Part shown: positions 32,733 through 41,952 of the stretch, one piece after another
Position numbering within the stretch: the first letter of the stretch is position 1
Layout of the letters: each line of letters begins with the position of its first letter
Position numbers and translations under genes: made by a program
The notes under the pieces: generated by a model
Told to the model about the DNA's origin: nothing
Databases searched by the model: none
What the model saw: the letters and a program-made list of their open reading frames with translations, nothing else
Origin: Kangiella shandongensis
GTDB taxonomy: Bacteria; Pseudomonadota; Gammaproteobacteria; Enterobacterales; Kangiellaceae
DNA: 64,000 nucleotides
Direction: 5' to 3'
Assembly (NCBI RefSeq): GCF_020005365.1
Contig: NZ_JACNML010000005.1
Location: 124,001-188,000, forward strand

Positions 32733-33794
32733 ATGGCAGAAGCAAGTGGTTATGTACTAATCAAAGCACCAGAGCAATTAATGAAAACGCTTTTGAGCGA
32801 CTTTGATGAGGTTACTTATGAATCTATGACTGCTCTATTTAAACATGCGGGAATAGATGCAAGTAAAAGTAGTGACTCTTCATCATGTCAGCTTCATGAA
32901 TGGTCCAGGTTTACTGCTGAGGGGATGGAGTTAGTAGATGGCTATTTGCGGATCATCACTTTTGGTGACGAGTGGATGCCAGCAATTAAAACACTAATCA
33001 AGAAAGGTAAAGACTTAGAAGTATATGGAAAGATTAGTCATGAATACGGCTACGATGAATATTATGTTCTGAATAACGATGGTGAGTCTTATTTTGAATA
33101 TGTGGACTTTGAAGGTGATCACAACGTCGAGAGAGAAAAGGAAATTGGAGAAACATGGTTAGAGCTGGCTCCTTCAGAAATCAGGGAAGATTTGTCAGGC
33201 TCTCTCGATGTAGAGGATGCACTTGAAGACGACGAGGACGATGATGAAGATGAAGTGTGGTCTCCTACAGAGGATTCTGATTTCGTTCAGGAACATGAAG
33301 GGTTTGTGCATATTAACGAAGCGTTATTTAACCCAGAAATATACGATACTAAATATCTGAAGAGAGCTCTTGAGCTAGGTGCTCAACTTGTAAATCCAGA
33401 GCCGATGGGTTGGAAAAAGCTGCCCTCCTCAAAACTTACAGAAGTCATAGCTAGCCTCGAAGTTGATGCAGAAACAAAAACAAGAATAGCGCTAGATATG
33501 CTAGATAGTTATGACTTTGATTTAAACGCTGTGTATGCAGTTAGAGGTGATAGATTCGGAACACCATTAAGCTTAGCTGCAAGCACAGGCCTGCTGGATG
33601 TGGTTGAAAAATTGATTGAAAAGGGAGCGGCCCCTGATTTTGATGGCGAGTATTGCCCGATAGAGGCGGCAAAAAAGACCTTAAAAATCTTACCGCTTGT
33701 TATTGATTATGAGCCTTTAGATGAACAGGGAAGCGCCGAAGATATAAAGGTAATTATTAATATCTTAGAGCAAATGCAAAAAGAAACAGCGTAG
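32733..33794 (+). CDS. Acidic protein with C-terminal ankyrin-like repeats
   Basis: A 353-residue cytosolic protein. The N-terminal half is unknown. A strongly acidic linker (DALEDDEDDDEDE, about residue 167-180) precedes a C-terminal part with an ankyrin-type unit (GTPLSLAASTGLLDVVEKL, IEKGAAPDFDG). AGGGGAG lies upstream of its ATG. Such proteins often mediate protein binding or immunity. It sits among other orphan genes and has no known partner here. Confidence 0.72.
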   Translation: MAEASGYVLIKAPEQLMKTLLSDFDEVTYESMTALFKHAGIDASKSSDSSSCQLHEWSRFTAEGMELVDGYLRIITFGDEWMPAIKTLIKKGKDLEVYGKISHEYGYDEYYVLNNDGESYFEYVDFEGDHNVEREKEIGETWLELAPSEIREDLSGSLDVEDALEDDEDDDEDEVWSPTEDSDFVQEHEGFVHINEALFNPEIYDTKYLKRALELGAQLVNPEPMGWKKLPSSKLTEVIASLEVDAETKTRIALDMLDSYDFDLNAVYAVRGDRFGTPLSLAASTGLLDVVEKLIEKGAAPDFDGEYCPIEAAKKTLKILPLVIDYEPLDEQGSAEDIKVIINILEQMQKETA

Positions 33795-33972
33795 TTTAAA
33801 ACGTATTTTTAATATACCCATTAGTTTACAGGTATATGATTAGCGCAGCAGAGTTTAAGGGGGGGCATCAAGGTGTTCTATAGCTTTGAATTATTTGTGG
33901 CTCGCTGCGTTAAGTTTACTATTAAGTGGGCTGAGCCTTCTCGACCGGCGTTCAGTAAAAAAAGAGGAATCC

Positions 33973-34371
33973 ATGATAGACGTAAATAAATTATTAGATG
34001 AGTATGAAGCTCATTTTAAAGTTTTAATGACTGAAAAATATGGTAGCGATAGTTTTAGAAAAGCAGAAGAAAATATAATAAAAACATTAGAATCTGTTCG
34101 AGGTCATATAACTGACGAGCATTTAGGACGCTTAACCAAAATTCTTGATGAATATGGCGGTCAGGAGATACTTATAGAACTTGCATATACCCTTGGTGCT
34201 CTTGGTACAGATAAATCGTTTGATTACTTGCTGCGAATGTTTCATCAATCTTTTGAGGATGGTTGTGAAGAATATAATACAGCCATGGCATGTTTGGCAG
34301 AAATGGACTCACTTGATAAAGAAAGAACGGAAAAAGAAGGTGTGTATGATCATCATATGCTTTTGATGTAG
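33973..34371 (+). CDS. Small HEAT-like acidic protein
   Basis: 132 residues from the ATG at 33973, preceded by AAAGAGGA; an upstream TTG at 33886 would add a hydrophobic stretch that looks non-native. The helical content (LIELAYTLGALGTDKSFDYL) resembles a HEAT-type pair. Acidic small proteins of this kind include many immunity proteins, but no toxin is adjacent. Confidence 0.55.
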   Translation: MIDVNKLLDEYEAHFKVLMTEKYGSDSFRKAEENIIKTLESVRGHITDEHLGRLTKILDEYGGQEILIELAYTLGALGTDKSFDYLLRMFHQSFEDGCEEYNTAMACLAEMDSLDKERTEKEGVYDHHMLLM

Positions 34372-34439
34372 GTGACAAAACAGGATTAAAAATCTTTAGA
34401 CTAAGAATATAATGTTAAATGTAAAAGGGGCTTACGGAA

Positions 34440-34907
34440 ATGTCAGAGGTGATATGGACGCACACCATTGAAGAAAGTGATTTCTATTCGTTGAAGGAAA
34501 GGTTGCTTTATGCAGCAGTCCTCTCGCCTATTGCTGCTGCTGTGATCTGGTATTATTCCGATATGCCTGTTATTGAGGCGGCAGGTGCTGCCTTGGTATT
34601 GGGCCTTTTACTGATATTCTTTGACCAAGGGGCAATGAGTGCAAAAGATCAGAGAAGGTTTATTGTCCTAACTTCTAATGCTTTGAGGATTTCTTCGGAA
34701 GGCTACTTGTTGAGTGGGACTGGAAAGGTTTATCGCTTTGGGCAAGTAGCTCCAAATACAATCAAAGTCAAACCTGGAATGCTTGGTACCTCGCAGTTAA
34801 AGTTCAGCTGTACTGGGAACAAGGTAACAATCACGTTTCCTGATAAAAAATCAGCATTAGCCTGCCTCATTCGCTTACGGAGGGCGGTAGAAGAATATAA
34901 TAACTGA
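34440..34907 (+). CDS. Two-helix membrane protein with PH-like C-terminal domain
   Basis: A 155-residue protein. Two membrane helices (about 24-41 and 46-62) precede a soluble beta-rich domain (RRFIVLTSNALRISSEGYLL) and a last helix (ACLIRLRRAVEEY), a layout like bacterial PH-like membrane proteins. Function unknown. Confidence 0.6.
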   Translation: MSEVIWTHTIEESDFYSLKERLLYAAVLSPIAAAVIWYYSDMPVIEAAGAALVLGLLLIFFDQGAMSAKDQRRFIVLTSNALRISSEGYLLSGTGKVYRFGQVAPNTIKVKPGMLGTSQLKFSCTGNKVTITFPDKKSALACLIRLRRAVEEYNN

Positions 34908-35040
34908 AAAAAGTCATCCGGCTCTGCGATGCTTTTAGTACCGGTGGCTTATTTTAGTATTACTAGTGCCCGCTCCAGACTTATAGTAGTCGCAAATTAC
35001 TAACAGATGAACCTAGGCAGACAAGACTCGAATAAGTAGT

Positions 35041-35223
35041 GGTGCTTTTTCAAAGCTCTTCCTGATTGCCTGGGATTCCAGCGACAGAGATTTACGCACC
35101 TATACCGGTCCGCAGTATGGTGACGGTGGAAATAATGTTCGTATTTCTCATTACATAGACTGGATCGAAAACACTTTATCTGCCGAGGGACAGAAGCAGA
35201 GCCCGGAGCCAGCAGAAGTCTAA
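35041..35223 (+). pseudogene. C-terminal remnant of a trypsin-like serine protease
   Basis: In frame to a TAA at 35221, the segment RISHYIDWIENTL matches the end of trypsin-fold proteases, but the catalytic domain is absent. It lies in the gap 34908-35413, which has no intact gene; the rest of the gap shows nothing I can name. Confidence 0.5.
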
Positions 35224-35413
35224 CCAAGTATTGTCGGCCCGTGAGCCCGGCTCTAAAAAACAGGCAGCGACATCGGAATAAAACCTAAAAAGGGTAAAGG
35301 ATTTATTTCCGCTCCTTGGTAAATTATCAATTTCGAGACACGGGAACTGGTTTTTACTTTCTGCTTTGTTAGCCTTATGTCGAACTAGAGGATGAGATGA
35401 AGAAGGCGGCTGC

Positions 35414-35812
35414 ATGAAATTTTTGGTAATAACGTTTCTCGCAATTTTAAGCTTGTCAGCAAAAAGTACAGAGCAGAACTCTGGTCAAGAGTTGAGTCAG
35501 GAAGTGACGGCGACGGCATATACTATTGCTGAGGATGAAACGAAAAAAGGTCATATTGGTGTGGCTGCCTGGGGTGATCGGCTGAAGCCGGGAATGAAGG
35601 CAATTGCGGTGTCTCGGGATTTGATTAAGAAAGGACTGAAGCATAAGACGGAAGTCGAAATTGTGGGCATGGGGAAATTTATGGTGCTGGATAAGATGCA
35701 CCGTCGTTGGCGCAATAAAATTGATATTTTGATGACAGACAAAGCTTCGGCACGGAAGTGGGGCAAACGAACAGTGACTATTCGCTGGAATCTTTCTACA
35801 CCATCACAATAA
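35414..35812 (+). CDS. Secreted 3D-domain protein
   Basis: A 132-residue protein with a signal peptide (residues 1-16). The rest is a 3D domain, named for three Asp residues: VTATAYT, AAWGDRLKPG, KFMVLDKM and NKIDILM. The domain also forms the catalytic part of MltA-type lytic transglycosylases, so a cell-wall role is possible. It lies on the boundary between the orphan-gene region and the backbone. Confidence 0.78.
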   Translation: MKFLVITFLAILSLSAKSTEQNSGQELSQEVTATAYTIAEDETKKGHIGVAAWGDRLKPGMKAIAVSRDLIKKGLKHKTEVEIVGMGKFMVLDKMHRRWRNKIDILMTDKASARKWGKRTVTIRWNLSTPSQ

Positions 35813-35838
35813 AAACATTATCCATGCATGTAGCACAG

Positions 35839-35859
35839 GGAGTGCTCTAAAAGCACTCC
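35839..35859. terminator. Hairpin between convergent genes
   Basis: GGAGTGCT pairs with AGCACTCC over a 5-base loop, between the 3D-domain gene and the convergent 206-residue gene. There is no T tract, so terminator function is uncertain. Confidence 0.4.
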
Positions 35860-35907
35860 AGTGATTATGTGCGGTTCGGGCCATGCTTTTTCTGGTAACT
35901 CTTAATT

Positions 35908-36528
35908 CTAATAATGCTTATTCAACACATCATTAACAATGTGGGCGATAGCGTTATACTGTTGCTTGGTAATATCCTGTTTTAGCCCTCGACCATCGTT
36001 GATTACTATTGTCCATCCTTTGTCTGACTTTACACGAATTTCATAGCCAGCAGTTGTCGTAGAAGTCTCTTTTTTAAAAGCCGGAAAGTCGAGTCCCGGG
36101 TAATCGGTATTAACTTCAGAACCAAAGCCTGTGCTCATGCGATGGTAAGATTTATCGCCGAAATATACGGTGACAGAAGGGCCGTTCCAAGAACATCCGG
36201 CTTTTGGACCGTAGGAGGCATTTTCCCTGACTCTACCGCCCGTATATTCTTTGTTAAATACATTGCCTACTTCTGTCAGTTGAGTACAGAAGGCTTCGGC
36301 ATCAACGGAGACTTGTTTTTGTTGTTCAGGGGGTTGGCTGGCTTTGACGTTTTGTTTGGGCGCGTCTGTAGATTGGGTCACCGCCGAAGGGGAGCTTGAT
36401 AATGACTGGTCGTTACTGAGTGTAAAGTATGCTATGCCACCGCCTATAACGACGATAGCAAGGAGAGTAATAATGGCCGAGGAAGCGGTGCCTGTATGTT
36501 TATGTGTTTTATTGCTAAATGTTGTCAT
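35908..36528 (-). CDS. Membrane-anchored unknown protein
   Basis: A 206-residue protein with one N-terminal membrane helix (about 16-37), a Ser/Gln/Pro-rich linker (40-75) and a globular outer domain (80-206) that contains two cysteines (AFCTQL, GCSWNG) and may be disulfide-bonded. No family recognised. The 338-base gap to the divergent OmpA-family gene (36529-36866) holds the promoters of both and no other gene. Confidence 0.6.
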   Translation of the reverse strand: MTTFSNKTHKHTGTASSAIITLLAIVVIGGGIAYFTLSNDQSLSSSPSAVTQSTDAPKQNVKASQPPEQQKQVSVDAEAFCTQLTEVGNVFNKEYTGGRVRENASYGPKAGCSWNGPSVTVYFGDKSYHRMSTGFGSEVNTDYPGLDFPAFKKETSTTTAGYEIRVKSDKGWTIVINDGRGLKQDITKQQYNAIAHIVNDVLNKHY

Positions 36529-36866
36529 AGTGAAACTCCTTGTCCTGTGGGTTCAATCGTTGGTATGGGAACCATGAACCGAATGCCCTGCTTAACAATA
36601 GCATAGGAAGGCTGGCGCATGATGTACAGTCGCTTATGTAAAACTTGTGAAGAATTAAGGGCTAAGCCGCAAAGACAGTGACATGCGAGGGGTAAAAACT
36701 GATTAATGAGCTGTTATGCCTGCTTTAAGGGGCTGAATTTGGTATGTTGTGGACTGCTTTAGAGCCTAAAAACGGCTTATTTGTAGAATGGAGTTGAGCC
36801 GGGCTGGGGGAAAGTGTTTTCAGCGATCAGGTGTGAACAAAGAAATTAACGACAAGGAGTTATGAA

Positions 36867-37859
36867 ATGCTACGAATAATTGCAGTAACGATAAGCATCA
36901 TGTGTTGGGCTGTCACAGCCCCGGCAGCTGATGTCGAGGGTGCAAAGGATCATCCTTTGACCGGGCGTTTTGAGGGAGCTGAGATCATCGAATACAGCTA
37001 TAGAGATTTTGATGAGTTTCGGTTTATTGTCGAGCCATTAACGTCACGCGTCAAAAAAGAGAATGCTAAGCATATGGTGACCAGAGAGGGTAAGTTAACG
37101 CGAATGACTTATCGCGCTCCGCAAGGAACCAGTAGTTTAGCAATGTTTCGAGCCTACGAAGATGCGCTTGCGAAAAATAATGCTGAAATCATTTTTGAGT
37201 GCAGCGGTAATAGTGGCCAGGAGTCTTGTACCACAAGGGGAAGTGGTAATAATTTTAAGTACGTAGCTCCGGGTTACAGTGTTCTTGCACTGGTATTCGG
37301 AAATGCGCATAACGATAAAACGCGCTATTTAGTGGCAAAGATAGCGAGAGCAGAAGGTGATGCCTATGTCTCGTTGCACGTGATTCAAAATGGCCGAACC
37401 AACAGCGAAGGCAGTAGCGAACGGGTATTTGCACAAGTTGATGTGTTAGAAGAAAAAGCGCAGGAAAGTAAAGTGGTTATGGTTAAAGCCAGTGAAATGG
37501 CTGAAAAGATAGACTTGAACGGTAAAGTTGCATTGTATGGACTGTATTTCGATAGCAACAAGGCAAGCATCAAGTCAGAGTCTAAACCGACCTTAGATGA
37601 AATAGCCAAACTGTTGAAAGATAATCCTGACTTAAAATTATTGGTCGTTGGCCACAGCGATAATCAGGGAGACTTTGCTTACAATGTCGACCTGTCGAAG
37701 CGCCGTGCTGCTTCGGTTAAGCAAGCTTTGACCAGTAACTATGGGATCAATGCGAGTCGTTTAAAACCGTGGGGAGTGGGATATGCTGCCCCCGTTGCGA
37801 GTAATAACGCAGAGCAGGGGCGTGCCAAGAATCGCCGAGTGGAGCTGGTCGCGCAGTGA
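36867..37859 (+). CDS. OmpA-family outer-membrane protein with DUF4892-like N-terminal part
   Basis: A 330-residue protein starting at the ATG at 36867 with AAGGAG upstream. A signal peptide (residues 1-20) precedes an N-terminal domain (about 30-190) resembling DUF4892. The C-terminal OmpA peptidoglycan-binding domain includes LYFDSNKASIKSES, VVGHSDNQGD, LSKRRAASVKQAL and GRAKNRRVELV. It would tether the envelope to the wall. A terminator follows. Confidence 0.85.
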   Translation: MLRIIAVTISIMCWAVTAPAADVEGAKDHPLTGRFEGAEIIEYSYRDFDEFRFIVEPLTSRVKKENAKHMVTREGKLTRMTYRAPQGTSSLAMFRAYEDALAKNNAEIIFECSGNSGQESCTTRGSGNNFKYVAPGYSVLALVFGNAHNDKTRYLVAKIARAEGDAYVSLHVIQNGRTNSEGSSERVFAQVDVLEEKAQESKVVMVKASEMAEKIDLNGKVALYGLYFDSNKASIKSESKPTLDEIAKLLKDNPDLKLLVVGHSDNQGDFAYNVDLSKRRAASVKQALTSNYGINASRLKPWGVGYAAPVASNNAEQGRAKNRRVELVAQ

Positions 37860-37871
37860 AAGTATCGATAA

Positions 37872-37907
37872 AGCCCAGTAAATGTACTGGGCTGTTTATC
37901 TTTTTTT
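37872..37907 (+). terminator. Terminator after the OmpA-family gene
   Basis: AGCCCAGTA and TACTGGGCT form a 9-bp stem with loop AATG, followed by a T-rich tract. Confidence 0.88.
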
Positions 37908-38022
37908 AGCAGGTCCAGGTATCCCTCAGCGATTAAATCGATCAAGGGTATCGGTGTCGAAAATATTCAATCGTTGAAAAATATAAAGCGTTATTCTTGC
38001 ATTTTTATACAGGAGACGTGCT

Positions 38023-38484
38023 ATGAATCAACGTTTAAATTATTTACAAAGTTCCCCTGAAGTATTCGATATCTTATTTCAGTTAGAGGACTATCTGCGT
38101 GATCAATTTCATAAAGGTGGTTCGGAAATGGCGCTACTTTTAGGGCTGGTCAAAATTCGAGTGTCACAGATAAATCAGTGTGCTTTCTGTATTGATATGC
38201 ATACCAAGGAAATGATCGAGCTGGGTGAGAAACCCGAAAGAATTTATGGGCTAAGTGCGTGGAAAGATATGCCGCTGTATTCTGAACAGGAAACGTTGGC
38301 TTTAGAAGTGGCGGAATTAATGACCGGTTGTCAGCAAATTCCCGACGATGTATATCAATCAGCAATAGAGAGGTTTGGTGAGCGCGGGTTTGTGGAGTTG
38401 ACCGTTGCGATTAACGCCATTAATCATTGGAACCGAGTGACCAAGGTTTTTAAGCCGAAGATAGGTGAACCACGACCGATTTAA
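38023..38484 (+). CDS. Carboxymuconolactone decarboxylase / AhpD-like protein
   Basis: A 153-residue protein of the CMD/AhpD family. CAFCIDMHTKE carries the redox CxxC and His characteristic of AhpD-type alkylhydroperoxidase proteins. GGAGA precedes the start. The downstream AraC gene begins 10 bases after the stop, so the two are co-transcribed and the regulator may control this gene. Confidence 0.85.
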   Translation: MNQRLNYLQSSPEVFDILFQLEDYLRDQFHKGGSEMALLLGLVKIRVSQINQCAFCIDMHTKEMIELGEKPERIYGLSAWKDMPLYSEQETLALEVAELMTGCQQIPDDVYQSAIERFGERGFVELTVAINAINHWNRVTKVFKPKIGEPRPI

Positions 38485-38494
38485 GGGAGACAAC

Positions 38495-39295
38495 ATGAGC
38501 GCTACTTTGTCGTTAAGACTACTTAAGCCACAGGGTAAGTTATCACAGCATATACAAGGCGTCTGGTCAGCTTCCATTCCATCTCAGGAATCTGATGGTA
38601 TAAAGCAGTGGTTAAAAGGAGATGTTTGCAGCGGTGTGATCTTTAACTTTGGCAATGGTATTGTCCTTAACGACAAAATTTATCATCAAAAACTACTCTA
38701 CCTTCCCGTCACTACTCAATCTCATTCAATATCCTTGATGCCCGGAGCAAATCTGGCGGGTATCCGCTTTCATCCAGGGATTGGCTTCGATTACCTCGGA
38801 GCCTATGATCAGCTACCTACTGCAACCATCGACAATGAGAAAGGACAGCTGTTTAAGGACCTGTATTATCAGTTGCAGAGTGTGCAGGGGCACTACGGCA
38901 AGATCGGTGCAATGTACCGTTGGTTGCTCACGATAATGCCGGTCTGCGATTTATCCGTGACTCAACTGCAACGTTTTTTAAACGAAATTAAAGTTATCAA
39001 GCCTCTGGGGCAGATACAGAAAAACTTTCCAATGAGTCAACGTCAGTTAGAACGTCAGTTCAAGAAGCGGGTGGGTGTAACGGCGAAGGAATATCAGAGG
39101 ATCCAGCGTGTCAGAAATGTCCTTGAACAACTAAAAGTCGAGCCTGAAACGAATTTAGTCGATCTGGCACTGAACAACGGATTTTCAGATCAGTCGCATA
39201 TGACCAGGGAGTGCAAGCGCATCGCTTTAATTACCCCTAAGCGTTATAAAGAGGCAGTAGTCCGCAACGGTCCAGTATCTACAAGTCCACGTTGA
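38495..39295 (+). CDS. AraC-family transcriptional regulator
   Basis: 266 residues from the ATG at 38495 with GGGAGA upstream. A non-conserved N-terminal sensing part is followed by the AraC DNA-binding domain (about 180-255): MSQRQLERQFKKRVGVTAKEYQRIQRVRN in part, then a second helix-turn-helix at DLALNNGFSDQSHMTRECKR. Probably activates or represses the AhpD-like gene upstream. Confidence 0.85.
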   Translation: MSATLSLRLLKPQGKLSQHIQGVWSASIPSQESDGIKQWLKGDVCSGVIFNFGNGIVLNDKIYHQKLLYLPVTTQSHSISLMPGANLAGIRFHPGIGFDYLGAYDQLPTATIDNEKGQLFKDLYYQLQSVQGHYGKIGAMYRWLLTIMPVCDLSVTQLQRFLNEIKVIKPLGQIQKNFPMSQRQLERQFKKRVGVTAKEYQRIQRVRNVLEQLKVEPETNLVDLALNNGFSDQSHMTRECKRIALITPKRYKEAVVRNGPVSTSPR

Positions 39296-39472
39296 GAGGA
39301 AGTCCCGGTGAAGGTATATGGTGCCGTCATTCAATGTCGCCCCTAACATTGTCTATCTGGTTCAGTATAAATGTTTGTGACACAATGACTTGAGTGTGGC
39401 GGTGTTATCCCTGCGGGCACAGGGTTACCGTCGCCATCGATGAAACTTATGTCATCAGGCAAGTAGAGACAA

Positions 39473-40351
39473 ATGGAGAGGTTGAGTACGTTATTTGTGG
39501 CTCTGGCAGCCTTGTGCTGGGGGCTATCAGGTGGGATCGGCGGAGTTCTTATGGCCGATGGCTGGTCGCCGTTGGTGGTAACGCTTTACCGAGGCGGGAT
39601 CGGTCTGTTCTTTATCATTGCCTGGCTGGTGCTGCGACCGTGCAATAGTGGGTTAAGGCATTGGCGTCTATGGTTGTGGTCGATGATTGCCGGGATTGGC
39701 GTGGCAGGAAATTTCACATTTTATTTCCTGAGCATTGCCGAGGGCAGCATTGCGGTGGCGGTCACCCTGATGTATTGCGCCTCGGTCTTCGTCTATCTGG
39801 TATCGTTCGTACTCAAGCTCGAACGCCCTACAGCGCGTAAATGGCTAGCCATCGTTATGGTCTTGATGGGGGTGGTGTTGCTGACACGAATTTATGAAGC
39901 CGAAGCCTCTGGTGTCACGCTTATCGGAGTCGGCGCTGGGCTGCTCGCGGGGCTTTCCTATGCCGTCTTTATTTTCGGCTTCAAGTATGCGGCCCCTCAT
40001 GGGAGCCCACAGGCGATCCTGTCAATAGCGTTTGCCGTACTGGTGGTGATTCTCACCTCTCTTGGTGACGTCGAGCAAACCGTTGACGTGCTGAGTTCAC
40101 CGAGCTGGCTGCTGTTTGTCGTGCTGGGAGTCCTTGGTGGAGGCTTGTCTTTTATTCTTTATATTATTGGTCTGAACTCTACCACGCCGACTTTGGCCTC
40201 GGTTGTGGCCATGGTTGAGCCGGTTACCGCGGCATTATTTGGTGTCGTAGTATTGAACGAAAGCCTGACCAGTCTACAGTTTATCGGCATGGGACTGATT
40301 TTGATCACTGTTACTGCATTGAGCACAAAGTCAAAAGTTCGCTGGGGATAA
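39473..40351 (+). CDS. EamA/DMT-superfamily transporter
   Basis: A 292-residue integral membrane protein with about ten helices in two EamA repeats. Typical ends are WGLSGGIGG near residue 16 and MVEPVTAALFGVVVLNESLT near 250. The family exports metabolites or amino acids; the substrate is not predictable. A decayed copy of its central part lies at 42990-43146. Confidence 0.85.
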   Translation: MERLSTLFVALAALCWGLSGGIGGVLMADGWSPLVVTLYRGGIGLFFIIAWLVLRPCNSGLRHWRLWLWSMIAGIGVAGNFTFYFLSIAEGSIAVAVTLMYCASVFVYLVSFVLKLERPTARKWLAIVMVLMGVVLLTRIYEAEASGVTLIGVGAGLLAGLSYAVFIFGFKYAAPHGSPQAILSIAFAVLVVILTSLGDVEQTVDVLSSPSWLLFVVLGVLGGGLSFILYIIGLNSTTPTLASVVAMVEPVTAALFGVVVLNESLTSLQFIGMGLILITVTALSTKSKVRWG

Positions 40352-40375
40352 GCAATGATTGAATCGAAAAGGTAT

Positions 40376-40404
40376 CGCCGTAGTAGAGCAGGCCCACTAC
40401 GGCG
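40376..40404. terminator. Hairpin between convergent EamA and S41 genes
   Basis: CGCCGTAGT pairs with ACTACGGCG around an 11-base loop. No T tract follows on either side, so it may be a structural barrier rather than a classical terminator. Confidence 0.4.
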
Positions 40405-40446
40405 GAGGGTTATGGTTATTATATGGTGTTAGTAGAAACCTGAAGT

Positions 40447-41865
40447 CTATTGACCTTGCGCCATTTGTTCTGCCTTAGCCAAGTTTTGCTGGAGTGTTTC
40501 TTTGAGCGCTTCATCTGCTTCGTCAACTAACTGCAAGCCCTTGGCAAAGCTCTTTTTAGCCAGCTCAGGCTGCTTCATGTTTAACCAGGCGTCGCCTAAA
40601 CTATCGTAGACATTGGCTGAATCAGGGTAAGTTCGAGCAGTAAACTTCATGACTAAGAGCCCGATGGTAGGTTGTTTATTCTTTAGCAGATACTCATAAC
40701 CCAGGTCATTGAGCTGTATCTCGTTCATCGCAAGGTTAGATTTAAATCTGTCCATTGCTGCAAAAAATTTGGTTTCCTGCTCGTTATTGAATGGATATTG
40801 AACTGATTGAGCCATTTGATCTAAATGTTGATACATAGCGAGGGCTCCCTCGAGATAAGCTACTCGCTTTGCTTGTCGCTTTTGTTCTGCAGCTTCAGAT
40901 GCTAGTTCGACTGCTTTGCCAAAAGCATTGTCAGAATCTGTTTTGATCTGAGGAACCACGCCAACACCTTCCCAATTGGTTTTTGTAATTGGGTTGATAG
41001 CGCGACCGGTGGCGATAAACATGCCGAAAAGTTCGTTAATTTTAAAGCCGCCGCCAGGGTTAGCACCACCACCAGTGGTTTCACCTATCAACGTCGCACG
41101 CTCTTGAGTTTGCATGTTATAACTGAATTCTTCTGCTGCAGAGAAGGTTCGACCACTGGTTAGGATAAACAATGGGACTTCAGGTAACTTGTCGCCATCG
41201 ACTTCATCCAGAGTCCAGAATTCGGTGGTAACATCACCTTCACGATAATAAAGGCTATTGAGCAATAGGTGTTCATCGAAAAAATAGCTGCAAAGGTACT
41301 GTACGGTGTGAGGATCGCCACCGCCGTTCTTGCGTAAGTCGATAATAATGGCGTCAGAACTATTGAGCAAAGCCATGGCTGAATCGAGAGATGATTTGGC
41401 CTGAGTGAGAGAGTGAAAACCTCGAAGATCAAGGTAACCAACATTACCGTCCAGTTTACGAACCTGGCTAATGCCGAGATTAGCCTGGCGAGAATGTTCC
41501 CGGCGATCGAGGCGATGGTTGATGGCGTCTTCACGGCTATGTTTTTGACTACCTAATGGGTTAGGACGCACTCGCAGGTGTTTATCTTTGGTAATTTCTC
41601 GTACGGCTTTTGTTAAAGCCTTAGCAAACTCATGGCTGTCAGTAATATCTTTAAAGTCACCAGCTTCTAACCTGGCCTGTAGCGCTTGAGCCGTTTTCTT
41701 GCCCATTTCGGGGAACACATAGTGATCACGCATTAATTGACCAATATTTTTAACGGTATCAGCCTTAATGTTTTTGTCGATAGTCGGTGCTTTGGCATGA
41801 GTAGTAGTGCCAAGTGCTGTAAAAAGCACCCAAAATAGTAAGGAGGTTATTTTAAGCTTGTTCAT
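40447..41865 (-). CDS. Secreted S41-family peptidase with TPR-like tail
   Basis: A 472-residue protein with a signal peptide (residues 1-24). An N-terminal helical S41 cap (about 30-90) precedes the catalytic core: VGYLDLRGF, IDLRKNGGGDP, and the nucleophile Ser in LTSGRTFSAAEEF with GETTGGGANPGGG following. TPR-like helices end the chain (NVYDSLGDAWLNMKQPELAKKSF). It resembles the IRBP-like S41 group. Probably periplasmic. Confidence 0.85.
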   Translation of the reverse strand: MNKLKITSLLFWVLFTALGTTTHAKAPTIDKNIKADTVKNIGQLMRDHYVFPEMGKKTAQALQARLEAGDFKDITDSHEFAKALTKAVREITKDKHLRVRPNPLGSQKHSREDAINHRLDRREHSRQANLGISQVRKLDGNVGYLDLRGFHSLTQAKSSLDSAMALLNSSDAIIIDLRKNGGGDPHTVQYLCSYFFDEHLLLNSLYYREGDVTTEFWTLDEVDGDKLPEVPLFILTSGRTFSAAEEFSYNMQTQERATLIGETTGGGANPGGGFKINELFGMFIATGRAINPITKTNWEGVGVVPQIKTDSDNAFGKAVELASEAAEQKRQAKRVAYLEGALAMYQHLDQMAQSVQYPFNNEQETKFFAAMDRFKSNLAMNEIQLNDLGYEYLLKNKQPTIGLLVMKFTARTYPDSANVYDSLGDAWLNMKQPELAKKSFAKGLQLVDEADEALKETLQQNLAKAEQMAQGQ

Positions 41866-41952
41866 TATTCACCCTGTCATGGTTGTCGCTGTTGGTTAAG
41901 CAGTTTAGCAAAGCGGTGACAGCAATAATTGTAAAAAAGTTAAGGCAGGTGT

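Noticed and set aside
34172-34378. Minus-strand and other-frame ORFs over the HEAT-like gene
   Set aside because: Shadow frames of a better-supported gene with a good ribosome-binding site.
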